A program made the translations under genes and the position numbers. Shown piece after piece: positions 8,995 through 17,996 of a DNA stretch of 64,000 bases (positions are counted from its first letter, which is position 1; the number at the start of each line of letters is the position of its first letter). Below the pieces are notes generated by a model that saw nothing but the letters and a program-made list of their open reading frames with translations, had not been told where the DNA came from and searched no databases. Origin of the DNA: Blautia schinkii DSM 10518 (GTDB taxonomy: Bacteria; Bacillota; Clostridia; Lachnospirales; Lachnospiraceae). The stretch is from positions 286,359 to 350,358 of the forward strand of contig KL370850.1 of the NCBI GenBank assembly GCA_000702025.1, in the 5' to 3' direction.

Positions 8995-9822
8995 TTATCC
9001 TTTCACCGCACCGGCAGTCATACCTGCAACCACCTGCTTCTGTAATATAAGAAAAATAATAATCACCGGAATCATGGCAATCACTGCTGCCGCAAACGCG
9101 GTATTATAATCCGCGCCGTACGCTCCGAAAAATACATATTGCTGCATAGGAATCGTTTTAATCGCCTCATCCTGCAAGAGAAGAATGGAAACATTGAATT
9201 CGTTCCATACACTCAGAAACTGCAGGGTAGCCACAGTTGCCAAAATAGGTTTTAAAAGGGGGAAAATAATGAAAAAGAAAATATGGAATCTCCCTGCCCC
9301 TTCTATTTCTGCCGCCTCCTCAAGCTCCAGGGGAAGGCTCCGTACAAAACCAATAATCATAACCGTAGAATAAGCAATCGCCAGCCCGGATATCATGATC
9401 ACAGCTCCTGTCCTGGTATTTAAAAGGTTCAGATTCTTATACATACGGTAAACAGGAACCATGATCACCTGAAACGGAAGCATCATAGAGCCAACCAGCA
9501 AAGTCTCGTAAAAACGATAAAAACGGTTGTTATACCGCCGTCCAATCGCATAAGCGGCAGCCGAAGCAACAAGAACAATGATCAATACACAACATACGGT
9601 AATGATGAGACTGTTCTTCATAGAAAGTGCAATCTTTGCCTTTTCCATAGCAGTTGTGAAGTTTTCCCAGTGAATCGATTCCGGAAGAGACAAAATCCCC
9701 TTAGAAGTCTCCTGTTTTGATTTTACAGACATTAAAATACAGATTAAAAAAGGAAAAAGAAATATGATCGTCATCAAAAACAGAATACCTTTTGAGATAG
9801 CTCCAACCTTGTTTTCTTTCAT
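8995..9822 (-). CDS. Carbohydrate ABC transporter permease, MalG type
   Basis: A 275-residue inner-membrane permease with about six transmembrane segments. The EAA loop reads EEAAEIEGAGRFHIFFFIIFPLLKP and is where the ATPase docks. With the MalF-type partner it imports the sugar delivered by the binding protein encoded upstream. No ATPase gene is in the cluster, so a shared MsmX/UgpC-like ATPase encoded elsewhere is inferred. Its ATG overlaps the stop of the upstream permease by one base (TAATG), indicating translational coupling. Confidence 0.93.
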   Translation of the reverse strand: MKENKVGAISKGILFLMTIIFLFPFLICILMSVKSKQETSKGILSLPESIHWENFTTAMEKAKIALSMKNSLIITVCCVLIIVLVASAAAYAIGRRYNNRFYRFYETLLVGSMMLPFQVIMVPVYRMYKNLNLLNTRTGAVIMISGLAIAYSTVMIIGFVRSLPLELEEAAEIEGAGRFHIFFFIIFPLLKPILATVATLQFLSVWNEFNVSILLLQDEAIKTIPMQQYVFFGAYGADYNTAFAAAVIAMIPVIIIFLILQKQVVAGMTAGAVKG

Positions 9823-10670
9823 TAAGCTTCAACCTCCCTGCTTCTGAAAAATTTCGTCAACACCAGGCCGATTACTACAAGGAACACCATGAATACCAGG
9901 GATATGGCCTGTGCGTAGCCTGCTCTTGAATATTTAAACATGTAATCATAAATTAAAATAGCAACCGTCTGTGAGGAGCCTGCAGGCCCGCCGCCGGTAG
10001 CTGCCAGAACTGTACCAAACTCTCTGAGAGAGGAGGTCAAGGTCAGGGTCACACAGATAGTAAAGGACGGCATCAGCATAGGAATCGTTACATGGAAGAA
10101 GCGTTGTCTGCCATTCGCCCCATCAATCATGGCCGCCTCATCATAGTCCTTGGAAATCCCGGTAATTCCGGCCATATAGATCATTACATTAGATCCGAGA
10201 TTATTCCACAAGGATATAATGATAATTCCAATGAGTACAGTCTCTCTCCTTCCCATAAGAGATCTTCCCAGGATTTCTGAAAAAAGATTAGAATCAATAT
10301 ATTTCCAGACAAAGGATGCCAAAACCGCACTGATTGCCAGGGGTATAAAATAGGTTGTTTTAAAAAATGCTTTCCCCTTCAGCTTCTTACTCAGATTCAC
10401 CGCAAGAAACAGCGCAAGAATGTTATTGATTGCAGTCACTCCCACACCGTAAATCACGGTTGTCCTGATCGGCTGTACTACATTTCTGTCCGACAGAAGC
10501 TTTACAAAGTTATCAAGTCCAACAAAATTATATTCCCTGGAAATACCATTCCAATCTGTAAAAGCAAGCTGTATTCCCGACAAAAAAGGGTATACAATGC
10601 AAAAACCGAACAAAATAAGGGAAGGAATTAAAAATACAAAATAGCTCATTTCTTTTCTAAATCTTTTCAT
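9822..10670 (-). CDS. Carbohydrate ABC transporter permease, MalF type
   Basis: A 282-residue permease with the EAA loop EAAMIDGANGRQRFFHVTIP and about six membrane spans; it is the heterodimer partner of the next gene. I take the ATG at 10670 (MKRFRKEMSYF) because GAAAGGAAAG precedes it. The longer frame to 10703 would begin inside a terminator hairpin. That hairpin, between the binding-protein gene and this one, probably lowers permease expression relative to the binding protein, a common arrangement. The spectrum of substrates cannot be read from the sequence. Confidence 0.93.
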   Translation of the reverse strand: MKRFRKEMSYFVFLIPSLILFGFCIVYPFLSGIQLAFTDWNGISREYNFVGLDNFVKLLSDRNVVQPIRTTVIYGVGVTAINNILALFLAVNLSKKLKGKAFFKTTYFIPLAISAVLASFVWKYIDSNLFSEILGRSLMGRRETVLIGIIIISLWNNLGSNVMIYMAGITGISKDYDEAAMIDGANGRQRFFHVTIPMLMPSFTICVTLTLTSSLREFGTVLAATGGGPAGSSQTVAILIYDYMFKYSRAGYAQAISLVFMVFLVVIGLVLTKFFRSREVEA

Positions 10671-10685
10671 AGCTTTCCTTTCTAC

Positions 10686-10746
10686 AAAAAAAGGCTGCCC
10701 CATGGCTTAAACAGATTCTTTTCTCCATTACCAGCCACGCGGCAGC
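10686..10746 (-). terminator. Intra-operon terminator / attenuator
   Basis: On the minus strand GCTGCC...TGGC pairs with GCCA...GGCAGC, with a 3x3 internal loop between the paired segments, and the stem is followed by seven Ts. It lies between the binding-protein stop and the permease start, so it likely gives partial termination and an excess of binding-protein mRNA. Confidence 0.7.
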
Positions 10747-10755
10747 TTTTCTCAA

Positions 10756-12051
10756 TTACTGTGCAAGATTATCAAAATCTGTATCCAGGATTTCCAGCGC
10801 TCCGTCTACATCCTCACATCCGTCAAGGAAAAACTCAGAAACATCATTGATAAATGCATCCTCATTGGCGCTCGGGAAGCTCTTGGAGGAAATCACCTTC
10901 ACCTCACCACTGTTCATAATGTCAGCCGCATCTTTAAATGCACCGGTCAGATTCGCAGTATCCACCCCTTTGACAATGGGAATTCCAGCACCTTTTTCGG
11001 CATACAGAGATGCTGAATCCGGTGACATCATATATTCAAGGAATTTAACCGCTTCTTCTGCATGAGGACTTTCTGCTGCAACAGCAACTGCTGATTCCGG
11101 CGGACACATAGGCATTACATTGTCCTCTGCATTCTCTGATACAGGAAGAGCAAAAATACCAAATTCAGCATCAGGGTTCATAGCTGTTGCATTTGTAACT
11201 GTCCAGGTACCGTTCAGAATCATTCCGGCATCTCCGTTCGCCAGCATGGAATAGCAGGTGTTCTGGTCTGTTCCAAATGGGTCCTGATTCATGTACGGAT
11301 AAATCTCCTGCAGCTTAGTGAAAAAAGCCTTCCACTGCTCTGTATCCGCAAATTTGTTTGTACGGTCCACCATGGATGCAAGCGTGGGGCCGTCATTAGC
11401 CAGAACCTGTGCACAATATGTAGTCTGGGAGGTACCGTTTACAACCCACTGTTCAGAAAAACCAGATGCAATAGGTACAATTCCTGCTTCCTGAAGCTTC
11501 TTGCACGCATCCAGGAAACCCGTCCAGGTATCCGGTACTTCTCCAATTCCTGCTGTCTCAAATGCAGCCTTATTATAAGTCACACACATAAAATCATTGG
11601 CAATCGGAAGTGCATAAGTTTTTCCGTCTTTTGTGAAGGAATCCAGCATTCCTTCTGAATAGTTTTCCAGATTTGCGCTTCCGCTTAAATCGAGAACATA
11701 TCCGCTCGGCACCATATCATCCATATCATTGGCGGAAAAAGAGAATAAATCCGGCACATCCCCGGCCGCAAATCTCGTCATCACTGTCTGGTTAAAGCTG
11801 TCAATGGATGTTTTCTGAATTTCTATTTTGATATTAGGATTGGCTTCCTCAAAATTTGCAATTACCTCATCAAGCCATGCCACATACTGCTCTTCTGCGG
11901 AGCCATTGATAAATTCCAGGGTAATCTGTTCGTCCTCTGCGTTGGATACCTCCTCATCCTTTACCTCCTTTGCGTGAACAATCGTCCCATAGGACATACT
12001 GCCTGCTGCAAGCAACCCTGCGAGCATTACTGTTAATGCTTTTCTTTTCAT
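10756..12051 (-). CDS. Extracellular sugar-binding protein (family 1)
   Basis: A 431-residue family 1 solute-binding protein. The N-terminal signal MKRKALTVMLAGLLAAGSMS ends near IVHA-KE. The body shows ITLEFINGSAEEQYVAWLDEVIANFEEANPNIKIEI, FAAGDVPDLF, NGTWTVTNA and the C-terminal EEAVKFLEYMMSPDSASLYAEKGAGIPI. Unlike most Gram-positive binding proteins it has no lipobox cysteine, so membrane anchoring by lipid is not predicted. RBS AGGAGG lies 8 nt before the ATG. It is the first structural gene after the YesM/YesN pair and precedes two permeases and four glycosidases, so a plant or mucin beta-glycoside is a reasonable substrate guess. Confidence 0.92.
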   Translation of the reverse strand: MKRKALTVMLAGLLAAGSMSYGTIVHAKEVKDEEVSNAEDEQITLEFINGSAEEQYVAWLDEVIANFEEANPNIKIEIQKTSIDSFNQTVMTRFAAGDVPDLFSFSANDMDDMVPSGYVLDLSGSANLENYSEGMLDSFTKDGKTYALPIANDFMCVTYNKAAFETAGIGEVPDTWTGFLDACKKLQEAGIVPIASGFSEQWVVNGTSQTTYCAQVLANDGPTLASMVDRTNKFADTEQWKAFFTKLQEIYPYMNQDPFGTDQNTCYSMLANGDAGMILNGTWTVTNATAMNPDAEFGIFALPVSENAEDNVMPMCPPESAVAVAAESPHAEEAVKFLEYMMSPDSASLYAEKGAGIPIVKGVDTANLTGAFKDAADIMNSGEVKVISSKSFPSANEDAFINDVSEFFLDGCEDVDGALEILDTDFDNLAQ

Positions 12052-12156
12052 AGATTCTTTCCTCCTGTACGATATCTGTTTTTGCTTGTTTCTTTGATGA
12101 ATTTATTGTATCTCTAAAACGTTGCCGCTGCTTTTCGTATTCTTTAGATTTTACAT

Positions 12157-12199
12157 AAAAAGCCGCGGTATTTTGTCTCCAAACACCACAGCTTTTTTT
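12157..12199 (-). terminator. Terminator after the YesN-type regulator
   Basis: On the minus strand AAAAGC...GGT pairs with ACC...GCTTTTT around a loop, ending in a T-run. It separates the regulator gene from the binding-protein operon, which therefore should have its own promoter in 12060-12150. TACAAT near 12100 is a possible -10, but I see no good -35. Confidence 0.6.
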
Positions 12200-12248
12200 A
12201 TGTGAACAAATTTGTTATAAAGTCCATTTAATTTTTTTAGATTTCTTT

Positions 12249-13736
12249 TCATTTTTTCAGAGAAACAATCTGCCTGTACTCCTGTATCGTCATTCCTGTC
12301 TGTTTCTTAAAAACCGTACTGAAATAAGAGGAATTTGGTATTCCCACCATCTCGGCAATCTCGTAATTTTTATAGTTCGTCTCAGAAATCAGTTCTTTTG
12401 CCCTGTAAATCCTTATTTCATTCAGGTATTCGGTAATACTTCGCCCTGTATCCTTCTTAAAAAGACCGGAAAAATAACTTTCGTTTAAAGCAGCCGAATC
12501 AGCAATATCAATTAAAGCCAAATCCTTTTCGTAATTCTTCTTCATATAGGAAATAGCGACACGTACTCCCGGGTGCATGACATTTTCCATTGTGTTGAGA
12601 AACATCTTCTCCACAAAGGTAAGACAGATTTCATGCTTTTGGTCAAGAGCAGCAGACCTTTCAAGCATTTCCTTGAGATTGGCATATTGCTGATTATCCA
12701 TCTCCATGTGGAGATTACGCGCCACAGCGTCAATAAAATTCAGATAACTCCTCTGAATACAGCATTCCTCCGGCATTTCTACCCGAAGCTTTGCAGTAAG
12801 GTCATTAAGCGCGCGCTTTGCCTGTTCCCTTTCAGAAACAAAGCCAAAATCCGCCTTGTCTGCCACATAATCTTTCGTTCTTTTCTCATACTGATCCTTA
12901 ACCAAATCCCAGACCAGTATCTGCTTTCTTTTGAGAAAGCGCGACATTTCTAAACAGCCATGCACCTCCGTGCGTAACTGTGAAAGCTTATCTATACTTT
13001 CTGCCTGGCTGCTGCAGCCGCCAAGATACTCCTCACCTTCAAGCAGCTCCTGGATTTCCTTTAACTGTCTGTCTCTGTGCTGCGCCTGATTTTTCAAGCT
13101 GTGATCCTTCTGTACAGGAAGAAGTAAAAGATGCTCGCTCTGCCCATGCAGTTCCACAAGACTGTCTGGTATCCATACTTCCTCCCGGCATTTCGGCGCA
13201 TTCCATTCTTCATTTAAATTTTCTATTCGGCAAAGATAAAATCCCCACTGGTCCATAAGCGAAATGCGGAGATATCTTTGCGCACGTTCATCATCCTTGC
13301 CTTTCAATAAAATCTGTCGGAGACCTGCTTTTATTTTATGATCCCGGGCCAGATTCTGTCTGTGCTTTTCCCAGGATTTCCATATGATTTCTCCCACATC
13401 CTGGTTTTCAATATCCTGCTTTAAAATGTAATCCTGAGCACCGAGTTTCAAGGACTCCTTCACAAACTCAAAATCATCATACGCGGACAAAGCAATGACC
13501 AAAATATGCGGATACTTTTCCTTTAACGCTGCGGTCAGTTCGATACCGTTCATAATCGGCATACTCATATCAGTTATAACGACCTCCGCTTCATTCTGGG
13601 AAAGAAACGCAAGAGCAGCTTCTCCATGCACAGCTTCACCAGCAATCTCAAAACCGTATTTATCCCAGTCTATCATCTTCTTTACTGCAAAACGAAAAAA
13701 TTTGTCATCCTCAACGATCAGTACACGCTTTTTCAT
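12249..13736 (-). CDS. YesN-type response regulator, REC + AraC HTH
   Basis: A 495-residue response regulator. The REC domain (about 1-120) has phospho-acceptor Asp56 in VVITDMSMP and Lys in LKLGAQDYILKQ. The middle region is variable. The C-terminal 100 residues form an AraC double helix-turn-helix (VRVAISYMKKNYEKDLALIDIADSAALNESYFSGLFKKDTG and NYEIAEMVGIPNSSYFSTVFKKQTG). Paired with the overlapping YesM-type kinase it most likely activates the sugar-ABC/glycosidase operon just downstream. The kinase stop lies 26 nt inside this gene. Confidence 0.93.
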   Translation of the reverse strand: MKKRVLIVEDDKFFRFAVKKMIDWDKYGFEIAGEAVHGEAALAFLSQNEAEVVITDMSMPIMNGIELTAALKEKYPHILVIALSAYDDFEFVKESLKLGAQDYILKQDIENQDVGEIIWKSWEKHRQNLARDHKIKAGLRQILLKGKDDERAQRYLRISLMDQWGFYLCRIENLNEEWNAPKCREEVWIPDSLVELHGQSEHLLLLPVQKDHSLKNQAQHRDRQLKEIQELLEGEEYLGGCSSQAESIDKLSQLRTEVHGCLEMSRFLKRKQILVWDLVKDQYEKRTKDYVADKADFGFVSEREQAKRALNDLTAKLRVEMPEECCIQRSYLNFIDAVARNLHMEMDNQQYANLKEMLERSAALDQKHEICLTFVEKMFLNTMENVMHPGVRVAISYMKKNYEKDLALIDIADSAALNESYFSGLFKKDTGRSITEYLNEIRIYRAKELISETNYKNYEIAEMVGIPNSSYFSTVFKKQTGMTIQEYRQIVSLKK

Positions 13737-15561
13737 CTTCTAAAGTCCTTTCCGGAATATACATACACACGGATGTTCCTCTGCCAGGCTCACTCTCTAT
13801 GCTGTAGCGGAACCCTTTTCCGTAGACCATTTTTAATCTCAATATGATATTCGTTATTCCGATACCATTAAAACCCCTGTATTTTTCCGTCTTATCTTCC
13901 TCAATTTTTCTCTTTAAATCTAAAAGCTTCTCCTGCGTCATTCCTTTTCCGTTATCGGAAACACTTAGACACAGACAGCTGCCCGCTATCTCTCCCTTTA
14001 TCCAGATTATCCCGTCTTTTTTTGCATTATCAATTCCATGAAGGATACTGTTTTCTATAAAAGGCTGAAGAATATAACCGATGATCTGGAAGTCCATCGC
14101 ATCATCAGAAACCTCTGTTTCTACCTGGAAGGCATCCTCATACCGTGTCTGCTGTATGTAAATATAATTGTTTATGTAAGTAAGCTCTTCCCTAAGGCAG
14201 ATATACTGATTCGCATGCTTCACCGTAAAACGAAGCAGATTAATGATAGCATCCGCAAGCTTTGCAATCTCTGTCTGCTCCTTTTCATAGGCCAGCCATT
14301 TTAAAGACCCCAAAGTATTGTAGAGAAAATGAGGATTGATCTGTGCCTCCATAACCTGATATTGCAATTCCTGCTTTTCCTCTTCCTCTCTTCTCGTCAG
14401 CTCATTTAATTCATGGATTTTCATACCCATATGGTTAAACTGGAGAATCAGGCAGCCGATTTCATCATAGGTCGCCGGAGAAATAAGTCTGGAATAGTCT
14501 CCACTTTCATACTGGTACATTCCTTGTTGAATAATATTTAGATTTTTCCTTACATTACGGTACAGCAAAAATCCCATCAACAACCCGACTGCCAGAAGAA
14601 CTGCCGTGGTAACTAGAATTCTGGGTATTACCAGGTTGGCTTTTTCCAAAATATGCGCATAAGGAATAAAACATAAAATGTTCCACTGGAAACGTACGGT
14701 CCTCATAGGAATCACCAGATATTTTTCTCCCGCCACCTCTCTCATCATCGCATAAATATAGTATTTCCCTTGTTTATAAGACAGATAGTATTGCAGGTCT
14801 CTGCTATCCATATCCAGGCTGTTATTCTTGAATATTTCGTCCCCTACGCTTACGATAAGCTTCTCGTTGGAAACAATCGTTTTCTCATCGTCATCGAGGA
14901 TAAAAAAATCATCGGATATCGCGAATGCAATCGTCCCAATGGTACGGACACCACTCTCGGACGAACGCACCAGCTTGCGCACAAAATATACTCTTTCTCC
15001 GCTTTTCACCCACTTTGCCGGCAATGTCTCTGTCGGTGCATCACGCAAGTTATCCATAATCTCCTGCGCTTCATCCGAGGAAACCTTGTCCCTTTTTCCA
15101 CCTTGATCATAATAATATAGGTGATTACTGCTTGACTCCAATATCACAAAATCCGAATAATTATATAGTGAGGTCACTGACAGGAATTCTGCAATAAGAT
15201 TGGCACGGTTTTGATTATATTCCCAAGAGCTGATTGATATATCCTTTCCGTCATCCATCAGACTGAATATTTTCTGCTTATTTCCAAATGAATAAGACGC
15301 ATCCTGAAACTCCCGGATTCGTTCCTCCATTCTGATTCCAAGCTGCTTCATCAGACTGATCGCGGATTCCTTTGTGGTATCAATCATCGCATTTTTCATG
15401 GTGATATAACTGATTCCGCCTATCACACCACTACAGATGATAGCAACCATTACCAAATAAATAAGAAGTTTCGTCCTGATTTTAGAATCCCTAAATTTTT
15501 TCCATATATATAAGAAATAGATATTAATCTTTTCCCGCCAATTCCTGCTAAACCGTTTCAA
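13711..15561 (-). CDS. YesM-type sensor histidine kinase
   Basis: A 616-residue membrane kinase. One membrane span near residues 25-50 (KLLIYLVMVAIICSGVIGG) is followed by an extracellular sensor domain of about 250 residues, a second span (ILVTTAVLLAVGLLMGFLLY), HAMP, the His_kinase domain with QINPHFLYNTLGSLKW, and a HATPase domain (SVSDNGKGM, GRGTSV). I favour the TTG at 15561, which has GGGAGAG a few bases upstream; a GTG at 15591 has no Shine-Dalgarno. It senses an extracellular sugar, or the loaded binding protein, and signals to the overlapping AraC-type regulator. Confidence 0.92.
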   Translation of the reverse strand: MKRFSRNWREKINIYFLYIWKKFRDSKIRTKLLIYLVMVAIICSGVIGGISYITMKNAMIDTTKESAISLMKQLGIRMEERIREFQDASYSFGNKQKIFSLMDDGKDISISSWEYNQNRANLIAEFLSVTSLYNYSDFVILESSSNHLYYYDQGGKRDKVSSDEAQEIMDNLRDAPTETLPAKWVKSGERVYFVRKLVRSSESGVRTIGTIAFAISDDFFILDDDEKTIVSNEKLIVSVGDEIFKNNSLDMDSRDLQYYLSYKQGKYYIYAMMREVAGEKYLVIPMRTVRFQWNILCFIPYAHILEKANLVIPRILVTTAVLLAVGLLMGFLLYRNVRKNLNIIQQGMYQYESGDYSRLISPATYDEIGCLILQFNHMGMKIHELNELTRREEEEKQELQYQVMEAQINPHFLYNTLGSLKWLAYEKEQTEIAKLADAIINLLRFTVKHANQYICLREELTYINNYIYIQQTRYEDAFQVETEVSDDAMDFQIIGYILQPFIENSILHGIDNAKKDGIIWIKGEIAGSCLCLSVSDNGKGMTQEKLLDLKRKIEEDKTEKYRGFNGIGITNIILRLKMVYGKGFRYSIESEPGRGTSVCMYIPERTLEDEKACTDR

Positions 15562-15614
15562 TTTCTCTCTCCCGTCACCCCATACATACACGCATAATGT
15601 CTCACTATACTCTC

Positions 15615-15702
15615 CCTTCGCCTTTGGCTCGGGTTCGTTAAATATTTAAGTGTTTAAGTGTTCTCATTATACCACGCACAGACTGGTTGTACAATTGTAC
15701 AA
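15615..15702 (-). promoter_or_regulatory. Promoter, palindromic operator and leader element of the YesM/YesN operon
   Basis: On the minus strand TTGTAC (15694-15689), 17 bp and TATAAT (15671-15666) form the promoter. The -35 is embedded in a perfect 16-bp palindrome, TTGTACAATTGTACAA (15687-15702), a plausible operator. Downstream lies ACACTTAA twice (in 15646-15662) and then a CGAACCCGAGCC...GGCGAAGG segment (15637-15615) that recurs at 29331 and, less exactly, at 27846. Confidence 0.6.
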
Positions 15703-15759
15703 AAATACCACACCCCGGAACATAATACCCGAACATTACAAAAAATCTTTTCCACGCGG

Positions 15760-15800
15760 AAAAGCCCCGGCCATATTCATGTACATGGCCGGGGGCTTTT
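15760..15800 (-). terminator. Terminator of the ptsHI operon
   Basis: A long GC-rich stem, with arms at 15760-15773 and 15785-15800, pairs AAAAGCC...GGCCAT with ATGGCC...GGCTTTT and ends in a T-run just after ptsI. Confidence 0.8.
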
Positions 15801-15854
15801 CTGCTTATTTATATTCTATTACCGTACAGGGCACAGCCTTGTACAAAATCAAAT

Positions 15855-17471
15855 TCAATTCATCTCTCTCACAATCTTACGCACCGGAAGCACAAAGGTC
15901 GGAGATACGGACAGCTCGTCCACTCCCATTTTCACAAAACGCTCGGTCAGTGTGGTGTCTGCTCCCAGCTCGCCGCAGATACCTGCCCAGATGCCTTCCT
16001 TGTGGGCATTCTCCACAACCATCTGAATCATGCGCAGCACTGCCTCATGATGGGAATCATAAATATTATCAAGCTTTGCATTCTGCCGGTCAATGGCCAG
16101 CGTGTACTGGGTCAAATCATTGGTACCGATACTGAAGAAATCCACTTCCTTAGCCAAAAGGTCACTAATCATCACCGCTGCGGGAGTCTCGATCATCACG
16201 CCCTGCTCCACGTCCTCTTTAAACGGAATGCCCTGCTCTGTCAGCTCTTTTTTCACTTCCTCCACGATTGCCTTGATCTGCTTCACCTCTGTCACGGAAA
16301 TAATCATAGGATACATAATGGAAATGTTACCGAATACACTGGCGCGGAACAATGCGCGAAGCTGGGTCTTAAACACCTCCGGGCGGTCAAGGCAGATGCG
16401 GATTGCACGGTAACCCATGGCCGGGTTTTCCTCGTGAGCCATCTGGAAATAATCAATCTGCTTATCCGCGCCGATATCGAGCGTACGGATAATGACTTTC
16501 TTGCCTGCCATATTCTGGGCCACAGTCTTATAAATCTGGAACTGCTCCTCCTCAGTAGGGTAATTATCCTTTTCCAGATAAATAAATTCGCTGCGGAAAA
16601 GTCCAATTCCCTCCGCATCGTTGGTAAGTACACTTGCAACGTCGGAAAGGCTTCCGATGTTTGCATAGAGATGCAGCTTATGTCCGCTTTTTGTTTCAGT
16701 AGCTTTTCCTTTCAATTCCTTGAGCATAGCCCTCTGGCGCTGCTCCTCTTCCTTCATATCCTCAAATTTCTTTAACGTTTCCGCATCAGAATCAATGATC
16801 AGACGTCCGCCTTTTCCATCCACAATAGCCATCTTGCCATTCATGCTGTCATCATACTCAATGTTGATAAGTGCCGGGATATTCATTGTCCTTGCGAGGA
16901 TTGCGGTATGGGAGTTAGAAGAACCCTTTCTGGTGACAAAAGCCAGTACCTTGCTTTTATCCATCTGTACGGTCTCACTGGGAGCCAAATCCTCAGCCAC
17001 TACGATCACCGGCTCAGAAGCCTCCAGATCGCCATCGCCGCTTCCGGACAGTACGCGTACCAGACGGTCGGAAATATCTTTTACATCCGCTGCTCTGGCT
17101 TTCATATAATCATCGTCCATCTCCGCGAACATGGTGGCAAAGTTATCGCCCGTGGTAGCCACTGCGTACTCCGCATTTACACTCTCTGTGTGGATGATGT
17201 TGCGGATGGAATCCAGATAATCTTCATCGTCCAGCATCATCTGGTGCACCTCGAAGATGGCCGCACCTGACTCGCCGACCTCCTGGACAGCCTTTTCGTA
17301 CAGCTTCTGAAGCTGTGCAACTGCTGTGTCCTTCGCCTGCTCCACACGCGCAGTTTCTGCCTCCACATCTTCGATATGCACGCGCTTCACACTTGTATCT
17401 ACCTTTTGAAGAATAGAAATCTTCCCAATCGCAATACCGGAAAATACAGACTTTCCTTCTAATACATTCAT
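15855..17471 (-). CDS. ptsI: PTS enzyme I
   Basis: A 538-residue phosphoenolpyruvate-protein phosphotransferase, the general energy-coupling enzyme of the sugar PTS. It moves phosphate from PEP to HPr in the cytoplasm. His188 in RKGSSNSHTAILAR is the phosphorylated residue. The PEP-binding barrel shows GIGLFRSEFIYLEKDNYPTEEEQ, RTLDIGADKQ, AMGYRAIR, FFSIGTNDLTQYTLAIDRQN and GICGELGAD. The start at 17471 (MNVLEGKSVF) follows AAGGAG; a longer frame to 17516 lacks a signal. It is downstream of ptsH, separated by 130 nt holding a 27-nt direct repeat. Confidence 0.97.
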   Translation of the reverse strand: MNVLEGKSVFSGIAIGKISILQKVDTSVKRVHIEDVEAETARVEQAKDTAVAQLQKLYEKAVQEVGESGAAIFEVHQMMLDDEDYLDSIRNIIHTESVNAEYAVATTGDNFATMFAEMDDDYMKARAADVKDISDRLVRVLSGSGDGDLEASEPVIVVAEDLAPSETVQMDKSKVLAFVTRKGSSNSHTAILARTMNIPALINIEYDDSMNGKMAIVDGKGGRLIIDSDAETLKKFEDMKEEEQRQRAMLKELKGKATETKSGHKLHLYANIGSLSDVASVLTNDAEGIGLFRSEFIYLEKDNYPTEEEQFQIYKTVAQNMAGKKVIIRTLDIGADKQIDYFQMAHEENPAMGYRAIRICLDRPEVFKTQLRALFRASVFGNISIMYPMIISVTEVKQIKAIVEEVKKELTEQGIPFKEDVEQGVMIETPAAVMISDLLAKEVDFFSIGTNDLTQYTLAIDRQNAKLDNIYDSHHEAVLRMIQMVVENAHKEGIWAGICGELGADTTLTERFVKMGVDELSVSPTFVLPVRKIVREMN

Positions 17472-17528
17472 AGGTCTTTCTCCTTGATTTTCGTATTTAT
17501 CTCTGCTATATAGCATTCACCGTAACAC

Positions 17529-17592
17529 TTCAGAATATCTGAGCTGCCAGCATTCGCAGTGATAGTTCAGTATATCTGAGCTGCCAGCATTC
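17529..17592. repeat. 27-nt direct repeat between ptsH and ptsI
   Basis: Two copies (17529-17555 and 17566-17592), differing at one base, share the core ATATCTGAGCTGCCAGCATT. The period is 37 bp. No protein can be assigned to the 130-nt gap. The copies may modulate the ptsH/ptsI ratio through mRNA structure, or may simply be a recent duplication. Confidence 0.7.
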
Positions 17593-17601
17593 ATGAGTTA
17601 A

Positions 17602-17859
17602 TCAGAGATTGTTCTCCAGGAAGTTCTTGATTACCTCAGCGTCCGCTTCCTCAGTATCACCCTCCACAGTAACGGTAATTTCATCATTCTGCTTTACGGC
17701 AAGACCCATAATACCGAAAATCTTTTTCGCATCGCCTTTCTTCTCGCCCTTACAGATCATAATCTTGCTTCCCAGCTTACCTGCCTCTTTTACAAGAAGG
17801 CCTGCCGGTCTTGCGTGGATACCAAGCTCATCCTTAATCACGTAGTTGAAAGATACCAT
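17602..17859 (-). CDS. ptsH: HPr phosphocarrier protein (Lys at position 46)
   Basis: An 85-residue HPr. His15 in GIHARPAG accepts phosphate from enzyme I and passes it to EIIA domains. Aligned without gaps to Bacillus HPr, the residue at position 46, normally the Ser phosphorylated by HPr kinase in carbon catabolite control, is Lys (DAKKIFGIMGLAV). This copy therefore should not form HPr(Ser-P). Start ATG has AGGAGG 8 nt upstream, and a TATAAT -10 lies in the leader near 17900. First gene of ptsHI. Confidence 0.95.
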   Translation of the reverse strand: MVSFNYVIKDELGIHARPAGLLVKEAGKLGSKIMICKGEKKGDAKKIFGIMGLAVKQNDEITVTVEGDTEEADAEVIKNFLENNL

Positions 17860-17996
17860 AATCTTCTACCTCCTATACACATATTCTTATAAAGTAGTTT
17901 TATTATAGCACAAAGCAACTGTCATCTTCCATACTTTTTTCACATCTTGTACAAATAAGCGAAGTCTTTTTCGACATTTTCACGAAAAGCCTTGTC

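Noticed and set aside
12060-12150. A possible catabolite-responsive element before the sugar-binding-protein gene
   Set aside because: The AACGTTTT-containing segment lacks the paired symmetric halves of a cre site; I could not support it.
16002-16775. A 257-codon plus-strand frame opposite ptsI
   Set aside because: Antisense shadow of a highly conserved gene; no start signal.
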